From contig CAMAYU010000001.1 in the NCBI GenBank assembly GCA_945862235.1, positions 78,100 to 142,099 on the forward strand: 64,000 nt of DNA. The letters run 5' to 3'. Below are positions 9,532 to 19,006 of this stretch, piece by piece. Made by a program: the position numbers and the translations under genes. Position 1 is the stretch's first letter, and each line of letters begins with the position of its first letter. The stretch comes from Schlesneria paludicola DSM 18645. Its GTDB lineage: Bacteria; Planctomycetota; Planctomycetia; Planctomycetales; Planctomycetaceae. Under the pieces are notes generated by a model, which was not told the origin of the DNA, ran no database searches, and saw nothing but the letters and a program-made list of their open reading frames with translations.

Positions 9532-12357
9532 ATGCGCGACTACCAAGCTCTCCTCCGTGACTACTTTGCCGCTCCACTTTCAAAGCCGCTCCGGCCGAAG
9601 GAGCTGGCACAGGAGTTGGGGCTGGGCAAGAACGACTACAAGCGATTCAAGGATGCGATTGAAGGACTCGTCGCGGACGGTCGGTTGCTAATGGGGAGCA
9701 ACAAGCTGGTGCGATCGGCCGCGCCGGCGGACACGATCGCGGGGACGATCAAACGAACGGGGAAGGGGAACGGGTACTTCCGGCCTCACGATCCGGCGTC
9801 CCTTGAGGCGGATGAGTCGCTCTACGTCTTCCCCGAAGATATGAAAGACGCTTACACCGGCGATGAGGTGCTGGTGCAGTTGCTCCGCACACGGAATCGC
9901 GGCCAGCGGTGCGGGCGCGTGGTCGAGATCCTCTCGCGCGGGTCGAAGGCATTCGTCGGGAGTTACTTCGAGCGGCGCGATCACGGTTTCGTGCGGATCG
10001 ACGGCAACCAGTTCGAGAGTGCGATTTCGGTGGGCGATCCCGGTGCGAAGGGGGTCATCCCCGAAGACCGCGTCGTCGTCGAGATGCTTCGTTTTCCCAG
10101 TCGCGACGATGCTGGTGAGGCCGTCATCACGAAGGTCCTCGGCGTGCGAGGTGCTCCCGGCGTTGATCTGCTCACGATCATCCATGAGTTCGAGTTGCCC
10201 GACGAATTCCCCGAAGCGGTGCTGGCCGAGGCTCGATTGCAGGCGCAGATGTTTGAGGCGGAAGAAGCTTCCGTGGTGGGTGGGTCTGTTGCCTCCGCGC
10301 AGCAAAGCGAAGAACCCCTCACCCTAGCCCTCTCCCCGCAAAGCCGGGGCGAGGGGACAGGAGAAGCAGGAGAAGCAGCAGCAGAAGAAGACACTTTCGA
10401 TGACTCTCGACGCTCGACTCTCAGCCCCCGCCTCGACCTGACCCGCGACACGATCATCACCATCGACCCGATCGACGCGCGGGACTTCGATGACGCGATC
10501 TCGCTGACGCGCGAGGACGATGGGAACTGGCGACTCGGCGTTCACATTGCCGATGTGGCGCACTTCGTTCGTCCGGGGACGCTGCTCGACCGCGAAGCAC
10601 ATTCGCGCGGGACGAGCGTTTATTTGCCCGACAAGGTGCTGCCGATGTTGCCCGAGGTGATCTCGAACGCACTCGCGAGCCTTCAGCAGGGAAGGGTGCG
10701 CTACACGAAGTCGGCCTTTATCACATTCAGCCCCGAGGGCATTCCGCTCCATTCCGAGTTCGCGAACACGAAGATCAACGTCACGCAACGGTTCGCCTAT
10801 GAACAGGTGATGCCGTTGATTAGCGGGTTGAAGGTTGAAGGTGGAGGGTTGAGGGGTGGAGAAGCAAATCCATCGACGGAACCCGAGGCTGAACGCACTT
10901 CCACTTCTTCTGCCCCTCAACCCGCCACTCTCAACCCTCAACCTACTGCCGTCGCTCCGCACGTCCTCGCGCTGCTGCGCGACATGCACGGGTTGGCGAT
11001 GATTCTGCGGAAGCGGCGGTTTGCACGCGGGGCGCTCGATCTAAATCTGCCCGAGGTCAAGATCGACATGACTCGCGACGGAGCGGTCGTCGGGGCGCAT
11101 CGCGCATCGCACGATGAGAGTCATGAGATCATCGAAGAGTTCATGCTGGCGGCCAACATCGCCGTCGCGACGAAGCTAACGGATTGTGGTCACGCGTTCC
11201 TGCGACGTACGCATGACTCGCCCGACGAAATGAAGCTCCGCGTGCTGGGCGAGTTCGCCAAGTCGCTCGGTTACAAAACGAAGCCAATGCCGGGCCGGGC
11301 CGATCTTCAGAAGTTGCTGAAGGAAGTCCACGGGACTCCGCACGAGTACGCGATCAGTTACGCGATCCTCCGCAGCATGAAGCAGGCGATGTACGGACCC
11401 GATGATGACATCGGTCACTACGCCTTGGCGGAAGACAACTACGCGCACTTCACCAGCCCGATTCGCCGTTATCCCGACCTGACCATCCACCGGTTGCTGG
11501 ATCAGGTGATTCAGAAAGAGGGCGGCTTAAAGGGCGATGGTCCGGCCCCTCATTCACATCGCGCGGCGATCACCGTTCCCTCTTCACCTTCCTCTGAAGA
11601 GACCGCGAGTGTGAGGGGGGCGAGCGGTGAGGACGGTTTCGGTAAGGACTCAGACGCGGGCGATACTGCGAGTTCGGTCGTTAGCTCGCTCACGGAACGA
11701 CGGGACGGTTCTTCGTCCGAGCTTCGAGTCGATGCCGACGGAAGACGAGCGAAGAAAAAGCCAAAGGCGAAGAGCCCTCACCCGGGCCCTCTCTCCGCAA
11801 AGCCGGGGCGAGGGGACAAGCACAGCGAAGGCGGGAGAACAAAAGGCGGGAGAGACGAGGGGCGGAAGGAGAGTCGCTTCCCCAGCGAACTCATCATGCT
11901 CGGCAAATGGTGTTCGATGACGGAGCGTCGGGCGCAGGAGGCCGAACGCGAACTGATCAAGCTCAAACTGCTCGGGTATCTCGCCAATCACATCGGCGAC
12001 GAGTTGCATGCAACGATCACGGGAGTCGAAAAATTTGGCCTGTTTTGCACCGGGATCGAACTCCCCGCCGAGGGTCTCGTCCACATCAGCACGATGGGTG
12101 ATGACCAGTATGACTATGACGACCGCTCGCACACGCTGGTCGGCCGCCGCAGTAATCGCACGTATCGACTGGGTGACTTCGTGAAAGTGGTCGTCGCCAA
12201 AGTGGACCTCGCCGAACGAAAGCTGGAGATGCGATTGGTGATCGATCCGCGTGACGGATCAAATGAGTCGAGGCGACGCGAAACACAGTCGCGACAGGAT
12301 CGCGAAGCTCCTCGACACGGATCGCACGGCCCGCCGAAGCGAGGCCGACGCCGGTAA
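9532..12357 (+). CDS. rnr: Ribonuclease R with three repeat-derived insertions
   Basis: A 3'-5' exoribonuclease of the RNase II/R family that degrades structured RNA. Order of domains: winged-helix N-terminus (about 5-62), OB/cold-shock domains (about 66-240), RNB catalytic domain, and C-terminal S1 domain (about 822-905). The catalytic motif DPIDARDFDD holds Asp312, Asp318, Asp320 and Asp321. HFTSPIRRYPDLTIHRLL is also present. At 941 residues it is longer than the usual 700-810. Three extra segments explain this: about 245-297, 432-474 and 664-780. All are low-complexity, and two contain the same GC palindrome found between genes at 50268-50307. None interrupts a conserved motif, so the enzyme is probably active. 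Confidence 0.95.
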   Translation: MRDYQALLRDYFAAPLSKPLRPKELAQELGLGKNDYKRFKDAIEGLVADGRLLMGSNKLVRSAAPADTIAGTIKRTGKGNGYFRPHDPASLEADESLYVFPEDMKDAYTGDEVLVQLLRTRNRGQRCGRVVEILSRGSKAFVGSYFERRDHGFVRIDGNQFESAISVGDPGAKGVIPEDRVVVEMLRFPSRDDAGEAVITKVLGVRGAPGVDLLTIIHEFELPDEFPEAVLAEARLQAQMFEAEEASVVGGSVASAQQSEEPLTLALSPQSRGEGTGEAGEAAAEEDTFDDSRRSTLSPRLDLTRDTIITIDPIDARDFDDAISLTREDDGNWRLGVHIADVAHFVRPGTLLDREAHSRGTSVYLPDKVLPMLPEVISNALASLQQGRVRYTKSAFITFSPEGIPLHSEFANTKINVTQRFAYEQVMPLISGLKVEGGGLRGGEANPSTEPEAERTSTSSAPQPATLNPQPTAVAPHVLALLRDMHGLAMILRKRRFARGALDLNLPEVKIDMTRDGAVVGAHRASHDESHEIIEEFMLAANIAVATKLTDCGHAFLRRTHDSPDEMKLRVLGEFAKSLGYKTKPMPGRADLQKLLKEVHGTPHEYAISYAILRSMKQAMYGPDDDIGHYALAEDNYAHFTSPIRRYPDLTIHRLLDQVIQKEGGLKGDGPAPHSHRAAITVPSSPSSEETASVRGASGEDGFGKDSDAGDTASSVVSSLTERRDGSSSELRVDADGRRAKKKPKAKSPHPGPLSAKPGRGDKHSEGGRTKGGRDEGRKESRFPSELIMLGKWCSMTERRAQEAERELIKLKLLGYLANHIGDELHATITGVEKFGLFCTGIELPAEGLVHISTMGDDQYDYDDRSHTLVGRRSNRTYRLGDFVKVVVAKVDLAERKLEMRLVIDPRDGSNESRRRETQSRQDREAPRHGSHGPPKRGRRR
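10315..10358. repeat. Palindromic repeat inside rnr, copy 1
   Basis: ccctcaccct...ctctccccgc followed by ccggggcgaggggac forms a GC hairpin, read in frame as LTLALSPQSRGEG. It closely resembles the element at 11776-11818 (also in rnr) and the intergenic one at 50268-50307. Confidence 0.85.
10835..10951. repeat. Inverted repeat inside rnr (gttgaaggt...accttcaac type)
   Basis: The left arm is gttgaaggtggagggttgag. The right part, around 10916-10945, is its approximate complement (cctcaacccgccactctcaa). It is translated in frame as a Gly-rich then Thr/Ser/Pro-rich insert in the RNB domain. Confidence 0.7.
11776..11818. repeat. Palindromic repeat inside rnr, copy 2
   Basis: ccctctccgcaaagccgggg followed by cgaggggac. 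It is the same element as at 10315-10358 but read in another frame (PGPLSAKPGRGD). It sits within the third insert of RNase R. Confidence 0.85.
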
Positions 12358-12628
12358 GGAACGAGGGTTAACACGGAACAATCGACGGGGCTTGGCATTT
12401 CGCAGGTGCTTCGATCCCGGCCAGTCTCACAAAACCCGATTCAGTTGCAGCGATTGTGCTGGTCGGGGCGACGTGGCCTGTTTGGTCACGACAAGAGGTC
12501 GCGACAGTGGCCAGCAAGTGGGAGTGAATGAACGTCTGCGGTATAGAGTTCTTGTTGAATCAACGCATCTGGCAAAGGCGGTCGTGCTGGACGCGGTTCG
12601 CGTGAGGGAAATTGGTGAGGCGGTGAGC

Positions 12629-14539
12629 ATGAATCGTGATCCTAAGGCCAACCGGCGCGAGCCTTACATCGGCCTCGCGCGGCACGCAGTGAGGCATTTC
12701 CGAGCGGAGTGGCGTCTGCCGCCCTGTTCCTCCCATCAGGGCTTACACCCAAGAACGAGGGGGCTGACGCCGCCCCGCTCAGATGTTTCATCACTAACCG
12801 CGCGAGGTAAAGCACCCGCCCGTCTAGCGTTGGCGGTCGCGATGTGTGGGTGTCTCATCGCGGTCACTTCGTGGTGTCCGGCATGGGGACAGGAACGGTC
12901 TCCGCGTCCCTTTTTTCCGCGCAGTCGCATGGCACCGCTACCGCTGGAATCGGGGATGGCACCCGTACCGGTTCAGCCTTGGAGAACTGTCTCGCCACAG
13001 CCCCTCGGTGTGGGACCGGTGGTCTTCGCGCCGCCCGGTTACTTCGCGTCGTCGCCCGATTATTTTGGCTCGCCGGGGTTGGGGCCGTCTCCCTTCTTGC
13101 CGGTGCAAGGAGCCATTCCAGTTCAACAGCCGCTTCCCCAATTTGTCGGTCCCTACCCTGTAGTGTCAGCCGCGGGACTGAGTTCGACGAACGAAGTCTG
13201 GCGGGTTCCTGTTGAGCGATCCATTTCTCAACTGCCGCGTCCTGCGAACTTGCGCGTCTCTGTGAGTGAAGAGTTTCTCAATCGCCTCGTCGCCCGCGAT
13301 GACGTTCAGCCGGGGCCGGTGCGAGACACGGTACTCGGTGCGGACGTGACGGGACGACAGACGACGACCTCGCGACTGATACTCGATCTTCGACCGTCCC
13401 TCGATCGTGCTCACGCCGCATTCGTACTGACGGGCGACGTTCAGATGCAGGTCACGGGAACGACTCCGCAGGCGATGGTCGATACCGCCGGGCAGCATCA
13501 TTTCGTCGCGGTGAAGGACGTGTTTTTCGATGGACGGCTGCTCGCCACGAAGCACGCGACGGTGTTTGTTCGCGCCCGCAACCAGACGGTCGGCGCGATG
13601 ACTCCTCTCAGCGGCTCGCTCTTCGGCGGACTGGCCGAGCGGATCGCCTATCAATCGGCCGAGCGGATGAGGCCCGAGTCTGAAGCGATTGCCCGCGACC
13701 GACTGGCCGATAAGGTCTATCCCACATTTGATGGCGAAATCGACGAACAGCTTTCAACCGCGAACAAACTCCTCGAACAACAGCTTCGCAAACGTCTGGA
13801 ATTGGCTCAGCTCGCACCGTCGTCGCAGTTCGTTTCGACCACCGACAACCACTTGGAATACGGAGCGGTGATCGGTGGGAAGTCGGTGACGGATGCGGCG
13901 CGAGTGCCTCAGGTCACTACAACTGAGGATCCACTCAATGCCGACGGCGCGTTGAAGCTCATGCTGCACGAGAGTCTGTTGAACGAATTGATCGCACGGA
14001 CTGAGTTGCGTGGCTATCAAACGACCGACACGAAGCTCAAGCAGCAAGTCGCCGAGTTACTCGGGGGATTGCCGGGCGTGAAGGTCTCGATGCCCGAAGA
14101 AAAGCCTGTAACCGCGCCGTTCGGATTGCCTTTACCGGGAGTGGACATCGTCACCCACATCGAGTTCGACGAAGTCGATCCGCTGGCCTTGCACCTCGAC
14201 CAAGATCGGCTGACGGCCACGATCAAGGCGGCTTTCAAACCGGGCGGGCAAAACCTGTTTCCGCCGATGACGGTCACGATCGAGTACCAAGCGGTGGTCA
14301 AAGGGAGCGAAGTGCGACTCATCGCGGGCAAGCCCCGCGCGCGGATTCAGGGGCAAGCAGATTCGTCACGCGAGCCGACTGTCGCCGAATTGACGATCCA
14401 GAATTCCTTTGCTGCCGCGCTGCCAACACTGGAGATCGATCAGACTCAAGCCGCCGCGTATTGGCCGCATCGCAGCCCTGCCCCTCGCGTGAGATCATTC
14501 AAATCGCGCGACGGTTGGATGAGCGTCGCGATCGACTGA
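12629..14539 (+). CDS. Large exported protein of unknown function
   Basis: A protein of about 636 residues. A hydrophobic signal segment (LALAVAMCGCLIAVTSW) ends before GQERSPRPFF. A Pro/Gly/Phe-rich linker follows. The body contains what look like two copies of one module, each opening with a similar helix (VSEEFLNRLVARDDVQ near 208 and LHESLLNELIARTELR near 441) followed by beta-rich sequence. I do not recognise the family. The start is uncertain: the in-frame ATG at 12629 is used because basic residues needed before the hydrophobic core lie upstream of the ATG at 12842. The codons between about 12740 and 12785 look like an intergenic repeat read in frame. Confidence 0.68.
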   Translation: MNRDPKANRREPYIGLARHAVRHFRAEWRLPPCSSHQGLHPRTRGLTPPRSDVSSLTARGKAPARLALAVAMCGCLIAVTSWCPAWGQERSPRPFFPRSRMAPLPLESGMAPVPVQPWRTVSPQPLGVGPVVFAPPGYFASSPDYFGSPGLGPSPFLPVQGAIPVQQPLPQFVGPYPVVSAAGLSSTNEVWRVPVERSISQLPRPANLRVSVSEEFLNRLVARDDVQPGPVRDTVLGADVTGRQTTTSRLILDLRPSLDRAHAAFVLTGDVQMQVTGTTPQAMVDTAGQHHFVAVKDVFFDGRLLATKHATVFVRARNQTVGAMTPLSGSLFGGLAERIAYQSAERMRPESEAIARDRLADKVYPTFDGEIDEQLSTANKLLEQQLRKRLELAQLAPSSQFVSTTDNHLEYGAVIGGKSVTDAARVPQVTTTEDPLNADGALKLMLHESLLNELIARTELRGYQTTDTKLKQQVAELLGGLPGVKVSMPEEKPVTAPFGLPLPGVDIVTHIEFDEVDPLALHLDQDRLTATIKAAFKPGGQNLFPPMTVTIEYQAVVKGSEVRLIAGKPRARIQGQADSSREPTVAELTIQNSFAAALPTLEIDQTQAAAYWPHRSPAPRVRSFKSRDGWMSVAID

Positions 14540-14638
14540 TGGTGGGCACTCAGGCGGGCACGGCTGGTTTGTGAGTTGAAGAGTGTCGTCTGACGCAACC
14601 GCCCACAGGAACGGGGCGCAATCACGTTCCGAACACTC

Positions 14639-14717
14639 GTAGTCCGGTCCCCTTGGTCCGGACTGGTCACTTCGTAGTCGTCGACGATCACTTCGTTCGG
14701 GCCAAGGGGGCCAGACT
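14639..14717. repeat. Imperfect palindrome between convergent genes
   Basis: gtagtccggtccccttggtc is matched by an approximate complement ending ggccagactac at 14717. It sits between the stop codons of two convergent genes and may double as a bidirectional terminator. Confidence 0.6.
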
Positions 14718-14721
14718 ACAG

Positions 14722-15969
14722 TCAGTTGGTCGGCGTCTCACCGCCGGGCAGCTTGTGGCCCATCTTGTCGCGTTTGGTGGCGAGGTAGTGTTCTCGCTGT
14801 TTCTCGGGTGGGGCGATGATCGGGACTTGTTCGACGAGTGCCAAATCGAAGCCGGGGAAGGCGTTCACTTTTTGCGGGTTGTTAGTCAGCAGACGAACCG
14901 ATGTCAGGCCAAGGTCTTTCAGAATTTGCAGGCCGATGCCGTAGTCGCGCGTGTCGGACTTGAAGCCGAGTTTGTGGTTGGCTTCGACCGTATCGAGGCC
15001 CTGATCCTGAAGCTGGTACGCCTTGAGCTTGGCTGTCAGTCCGATGCCGCGTCCCTCTTGCGGCAGGTAAATCACGGCACCGGTTCCCTCGGCGTGGATC
15101 ATGCGCATCGCCATGTGGAGCTGGTCGCCGCAATCGCAGCGCAGTGAGTCGAGTACGTCACCGGTGAAGCACGACGAGTGGACTCGGACGAGCGGGGCGG
15201 GAACCGAAGTGAGGTCGCCCCACACGATGGCGACCGGTTCCTGGTCCTCGTGCTGGACCGAGTAGGCGATGACGCGGAACTGGCCGTAGTCGCGCGTCTC
15301 GAACGGAACATCGGCTTCGCGTTTGACGAGTTGATCCCGTCGTCGGCGATGACGAACGATCTGTTCGATCGAAATGATCGGGATGTTGTGGCGTTGTGAC
15401 AGCTGGCGCAGCTCGGTCATCTCGGCCATACCGGTCCCGTGCTCGCTTAGGATTTCAATCAGCACGCCGGCGGGAGTCATCCCCGCCAAGCGGAGCAGAT
15501 CGACAGTGGCTTCGGTGTGCCCAGTCCGCCTCAACACGCCGCCGTCTTTCGCCAGCAGCGGATTGATGTGACCCGGTCGTACAAAATCGGAGGCTTTGCC
15601 GTCAGGATGACTCATCGCCCGGATGGTCTTCGCGCGGTTCTCGGTACTCACCCCGCTTCCCGCGTCGCGGTGATCGACCGGCGTGAGAAAGTGCGTCTGA
15701 TTGGGAGCCGTGTTCCGCTGGCTATCGACGATTGGCGTGAGGCCCATCCGTTCAGCCGCTTCTTGCAGGAGTGGCACGCACAACACGCCCGCTCCATACC
15801 GCAGCATGAAGCTCACCTGTTCGGGTGTGATCGTTTCGGCCGCACAGACGAAGTCGCCTTCGTTCTCTCGTTCCTCTGCATCGACGACGATGATCAAACG
15901 ACCGGCCTTCAGAGCGTCGAGGGCTTCTTCAATGGAATGGAACGATTCAGGAGGAATGGGAGTGGTCAT
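14722..15969 (-). CDS. ribBA: Bifunctional DHBP synthase / GTP cyclohydrolase II
   Basis: A 415-residue fusion catalysing the two entry reactions of riboflavin synthesis. Residues 1-205 form 3,4-dihydroxy-2-butanone 4-phosphate synthase, with the acidic loop EERENEGD (32-39) and RRTGHTEA (147-154), which binds ribulose 5-phosphate. Residues about 225-400 form GTP cyclohydrolase II, with the zinc ligands Cys267, Cys278 and Cys280 in CFTGDVLDSLRCDCG and the LPQEGRGIGL loop. All key residues are present, so both activities are expected. The minus-strand ATG at 15969 starts the canonical N-terminus. No other rib genes are adjacent, and I could not recognise an FMN riboswitch in the upstream 350 bases. 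Confidence 0.97.
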   Translation of the reverse strand: MTTPIPPESFHSIEEALDALKAGRLIIVVDAEERENEGDFVCAAETITPEQVSFMLRYGAGVLCVPLLQEAAERMGLTPIVDSQRNTAPNQTHFLTPVDHRDAGSGVSTENRAKTIRAMSHPDGKASDFVRPGHINPLLAKDGGVLRRTGHTEATVDLLRLAGMTPAGVLIEILSEHGTGMAEMTELRQLSQRHNIPIISIEQIVRHRRRRDQLVKREADVPFETRDYGQFRVIAYSVQHEDQEPVAIVWGDLTSVPAPLVRVHSSCFTGDVLDSLRCDCGDQLHMAMRMIHAEGTGAVIYLPQEGRGIGLTAKLKAYQLQDQGLDTVEANHKLGFKSDTRDYGIGLQILKDLGLTSVRLLTNNPQKVNAFPGFDLALVEQVPIIAPPEKQREHYLATKRDKMGHKLPGGETPTN

Positions 15970-16322
15970 GGTTCGATGGAATCTGGGTGAGTGTCGCGAG
16001 GATCAACGCGGCTCCATTGTAGGCGGGCCGTCAGCAAATCGCCCGGCCGACGCTACTGGAGAAAACCTGCGAGGGCAGATATACCCCCGCACGGCACACG
16101 CGGACACCAATCCTTAGTGTCCGCGAGGACTGACATGCTCTTCCTCACGGAGAGCTAGTCCAAGAACAACACCAACCCGAAGCGCGAGCGAGGACGAGCG
16201 TCGAGCGACATGCGTCCTGCTCACGCTTCGGGTTGGTGTTGTTCAAGACAGACCGTAATTCCTGGACAAGTTCTGACGCTGCGGGTTGGTGTGAAACGAA
16301 AACCTCTGTTGTTGAGTCAAAC
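15970..16322. other. Divergent intergenic region between ribBA and rmlB
   Basis: 353 bases without a gene. They contain a small hairpin (gcggacac / gtgtccgc, about 16100-16124) and the palindromic element at 16164-16244. Promoters of the two divergent genes must lie here, but none is clear enough to mark. Confidence 0.4.
16164..16244. repeat. Palindromic element, cccgaagcg family (A2)
   Basis: Outer arms gaacaacaccaacccgaagc and the complement ending ggttggtgttgttc. It is the longest-armed member of the family in this window. Confidence 0.9.
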
Positions 16323-17351
16323 ATGAAGCGAATCCTCGTCACGGGCGGTTGTGGGTTCATTGGATCGAATTTCATTCGGCACGAGTTGGCCACGTATCCC
16401 GAGCTATCGATCATCAACCTCGACAAGCTGACGTACGCGGGGAATCCGGAGAACCTCGCGGATCTCGCGAACGATCCCGCGCTGGCCGCTCGGTATGAGT
16501 TCGCGCGCGGCGATATTTGCGACCGTGAGTTCCTGACCGGACTGCTCCAGCCGGGAGGAATCGACGCCGTGGTTCACTTCGCAGCGGAGAGCCATGTCGA
16601 TCGGAGCATTCTCGACAGCGGACCGTTTGTTCAAACGAACATTGTCGGGACGCAGGTGCTGCTCGATTGCTGTCGTCAGGCAGGCATCTCTCGCTACGTG
16701 CAGGTCTCGACCGATGAGGTTTATGGATCGCTCGGTGACGACGGGAAGTTCACCGAAGAGACGCCACTCGCCCCGAACAGTCCGTACTCAGCGTCTAAGA
16801 CGGCGGCCGATCTGTTGGTGCGAGCCTACTTCCACACGTTTGGCTTTCCAGCGGTCACGACCCGCTGCTCGAACAATTACGGGCCGTATCAGTTTCCCGA
16901 GAAGCTGATCCCGCTGTTCATCTCGAACGCATCTCAAGACCAGCCGCTGCCGGTCTACGGCACGGGCCTCAACGTGCGAGATTGGATTCACGTTCTCGAT
17001 CACTGTCGCGGAATCGATGCGGCGTTGCGACGAGGTACGCCCGGTGAGGTCTACAACTTTGGCGGCGACTGCGAACTGACGAACCTCGACCTGACATACT
17101 CGCTGCTGGAGGCACTCGGCAAGCCGAAGACGCTCATCAAGTACGTCGCCGACCGGCCGGGACACGATCACCGCTATGCCATCGACGCCACGAAGGCCAA
17201 ACGCGAGCTCGACTGGGAGCCGCAGGTCACGTTCCGCGAGGGCTTGAAGCAAACGGTTGAGTGGTATCAGGCGAACACGGATTGGATCGCACGCATCAAG
17301 TCAGGTGAGTACCTTTCGTACTACGAACGTCAATACGGTGCGCGGCTGTGA
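16323..17351 (+). CDS. rmlB: dTDP-glucose 4,6-dehydratase
   Basis: A 342-residue extended short-chain dehydrogenase. The NAD-binding motif GGCGFIGSN is at 8-16. The dehydratase-specific TDEVYG is at 130-135 (Thr/Asp/Glu catalytic triad), and the Tyr155-x3-Lys159 pair lies in YSASK. TRCSNNYGPYQFPEKLIP is diagnostic of RmlB. The enzyme converts dTDP-glucose to dTDP-4-keto-6-deoxyglucose, feeding rhamnose and other deoxysugars of surface polysaccharide. The ATG at 16323 gives the canonical MKRILVTGG start. No rmlA, rmlC or rmlD is adjacent, so the pathway is scattered. A palindromic element follows the stop codon. Confidence 0.95.
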   Translation: MKRILVTGGCGFIGSNFIRHELATYPELSIINLDKLTYAGNPENLADLANDPALAARYEFARGDICDREFLTGLLQPGGIDAVVHFAAESHVDRSILDSGPFVQTNIVGTQVLLDCCRQAGISRYVQVSTDEVYGSLGDDGKFTEETPLAPNSPYSASKTAADLLVRAYFHTFGFPAVTTRCSNNYGPYQFPEKLIPLFISNASQDQPLPVYGTGLNVRDWIHVLDHCRGIDAALRRGTPGEVYNFGGDCELTNLDLTYSLLEALGKPKTLIKYVADRPGHDHRYAIDATKAKRELDWEPQVTFREGLKQTVEWYQANTDWIARIKSGEYLSYYERQYGARL

Positions 17352-17369
17352 GGTGAGCGGTGTCTTGTG

Positions 17370-17436
17370 ACACCAACTCGAAGCGTGGGCGAGGATACCG
17401 AAAGACCGTCCTCGCTCACGCTTCGGGTTGGTGTTG
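17370..17436. repeat. Palindromic element, cgaagcgtgagcgagga family (A3)
   Basis: Arms acaccaactcgaagcgtggg and the complement ending ttcgggttggtgt, just after the stop codon of rmlB. Confidence 0.9.
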
Positions 17437-17503
17437 GCTCCGGCCGCGTGAAGGTTGACTCGCGATCAAAAAAACTCGGAACGAAACCAAGGAGGTGTTG
17501 AAG

Positions 17504-18829
17504 ATGTCCGTCACAACAAGTCGTCGAGTGAACTTCTGGACTCTGGCCGCAGCGTGCTTGGCTCTGTTGACGGCAGTCCCAGATCGAGCAGCCGCTCAGC
17601 CGCCTGCCTCGCAAAAAGCGGGAGCCGCAGCGCCAGAAGCCATGCTGGCTGGCGAGTGGCCGCAGTTTCTTGGGCCGCAACGCAACGGTATTTCGAGCGA
17701 ACCTAATCTGATCGAAACGTGGCCGGAAGGCGGGCCGAAGGTCGTCTGGCGTGTTCCCGGCGGAGTCGGCATGTCGGGGCTGGCTATCAGTCGCGGTCGA
17801 GTCCTCACGCTGGTTCAGAACAAGCGGCAGCAATGGGTGGTCGCGTTGAACTCGCGCACAGGTGAGTCGCTCTGGGAGACGGCGATTGCCGACGCCTATC
17901 GCAACCCGATGGGAGACGGACCGCGTGCGACGCCCGCGATTGTGGGCAATCAGGTCTTCGTCTTCAGTGGTGAAGGACTGCTGGTCGCACTTGATGTGCG
18001 CGACGGGAAGAAGCTCTGGTCGGCCGATCCACTGACGGAGCTTTCCGGCAAAGAGGCCGAATACGGTATGGCCAGTTCGCCGCTTGTGATCGGCGATCAA
18101 GTCATCGTGACGGTCGGTGCGGGGACCGGAACTCTCGTGGCCTACGACACGAAAACCGGCAAGCAGGTCTGGACGGCAGGCAAGGATCCGGCGGGCTACT
18201 CGTCGCCGACGTTGCTCGAAGTGGGAGGCCGCTCTCAGATCGTGTCGTACACGGGACGTTCGGTTCTCGGCGTCGCTCCCCAAACGGGTGAGGTGCTTTG
18301 GCGCTATCCCTTCGAGACGAACTATGACTGCAACATCGCGACGCCACTCTCAATCAAAGGCCAACTTTTTTTGTCGGCCGGCGAGAACCACGGTAGCGTG
18401 CTGCTCGACCTGAAACCCAAGGCCGACAAGTTTGAGATCACCGAAGCCTGGCAGTCATTCGGCCCGAAGAGCGTCCTGCGCAGCGAATGGCAGACACCGA
18501 TTCTGCTCGATGGCTTTCTGTACGGCATGGACAACGTCGGTGGTGCTGGCCCGGTCACTCACCTGACGTGCGTCAACGCGACGACGGGCGAGCGAGCGTG
18601 GCAGGTGCCCCGTTTTGGCAAGGGCAACCTGATCGCCGCCGACGGCAAACTTTTCATGACCACGATGGCGGGCGAGTTGGTCGTCGCCCGCGCCTCCTCA
18701 AAGAAGTACGACGAACTCGGACGAGCCACCGTCCTTGAGACAACTCGCCAAGCCCCCGCACTCTCCAATGGACGCCTCTTCCTGCGCGACGGTCGCGAGA
18801 TCATCTCCCTCGACGTGCGTAGACCGTGA
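17504..18829 (+). CDS. Secreted PQQ-like beta-propeller repeat protein
   Basis: A 441-residue paralogue of the protein at 8135-9385. It has an N-terminal signal peptide (core FWTLAAACLALLTAV). The EWPQFLGPQRNG motif then opens the propeller, with blades marked by LNSRTGESLWETA, LDVRDGKKLWSAD, YDTKTGKQVWTAG, VAPQTGEVLWRYP and VNATTGERAWQVP. Probably a periplasmic or surface binding propeller with no identified catalytic residues. The ATG at 17504 is supported by a strong ribosome-binding site (aaggagg, 17489-17495). The GTG at 17495 overlaps that site and is rejected. It is not linked to any dehydrogenase or cytochrome gene. Confidence 0.88.
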   Translation: MSVTTSRRVNFWTLAAACLALLTAVPDRAAAQPPASQKAGAAAPEAMLAGEWPQFLGPQRNGISSEPNLIETWPEGGPKVVWRVPGGVGMSGLAISRGRVLTLVQNKRQQWVVALNSRTGESLWETAIADAYRNPMGDGPRATPAIVGNQVFVFSGEGLLVALDVRDGKKLWSADPLTELSGKEAEYGMASSPLVIGDQVIVTVGAGTGTLVAYDTKTGKQVWTAGKDPAGYSSPTLLEVGGRSQIVSYTGRSVLGVAPQTGEVLWRYPFETNYDCNIATPLSIKGQLFLSAGENHGSVLLDLKPKADKFEITEAWQSFGPKSVLRSEWQTPILLDGFLYGMDNVGGAGPVTHLTCVNATTGERAWQVPRFGKGNLIAADGKLFMTTMAGELVVARASSKKYDELGRATVLETTRQAPALSNGRLFLRDGREIISLDVRRP

Positions 18830-18867
18830 GTTTCTCACGCGAAATTGTCTCGCGTTAAACAAGCGAT

Positions 18868-18985
18868 CCCACTGGGCTTGCCCCGATGGCTCGCGGGTTT
18901 TTGCACTACTCGCTGCGCCGATTTGAGTGACTGGCAAATAGTGCAAAGCCCTGCTTCCACCGGGGCAAGCCCGGTGGGGTTCGCT
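18868..18985. repeat. Palindromic element with internal cactactcg core (H2)
   Basis: Outer arms cccactgggcttgccccg and a near-complement ending ggcaagcccggtgggg enclose a centre with gcactactcg and aaatagtgcaaa. The same centre and right arm occur at 1-85. It lies between the convergent stop codons at 18829 and 19007. Confidence 0.75.
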
Positions 18986-19006
18986 TGTTTGAGGACTACT
19001 CAAAAC

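Noticed and set aside
16100..16124. Possible FMN riboswitch upstream of ribBA
   Set aside because: Only a small hairpin is visible. The conserved FMN-element blocks could not be found on the minus strand.
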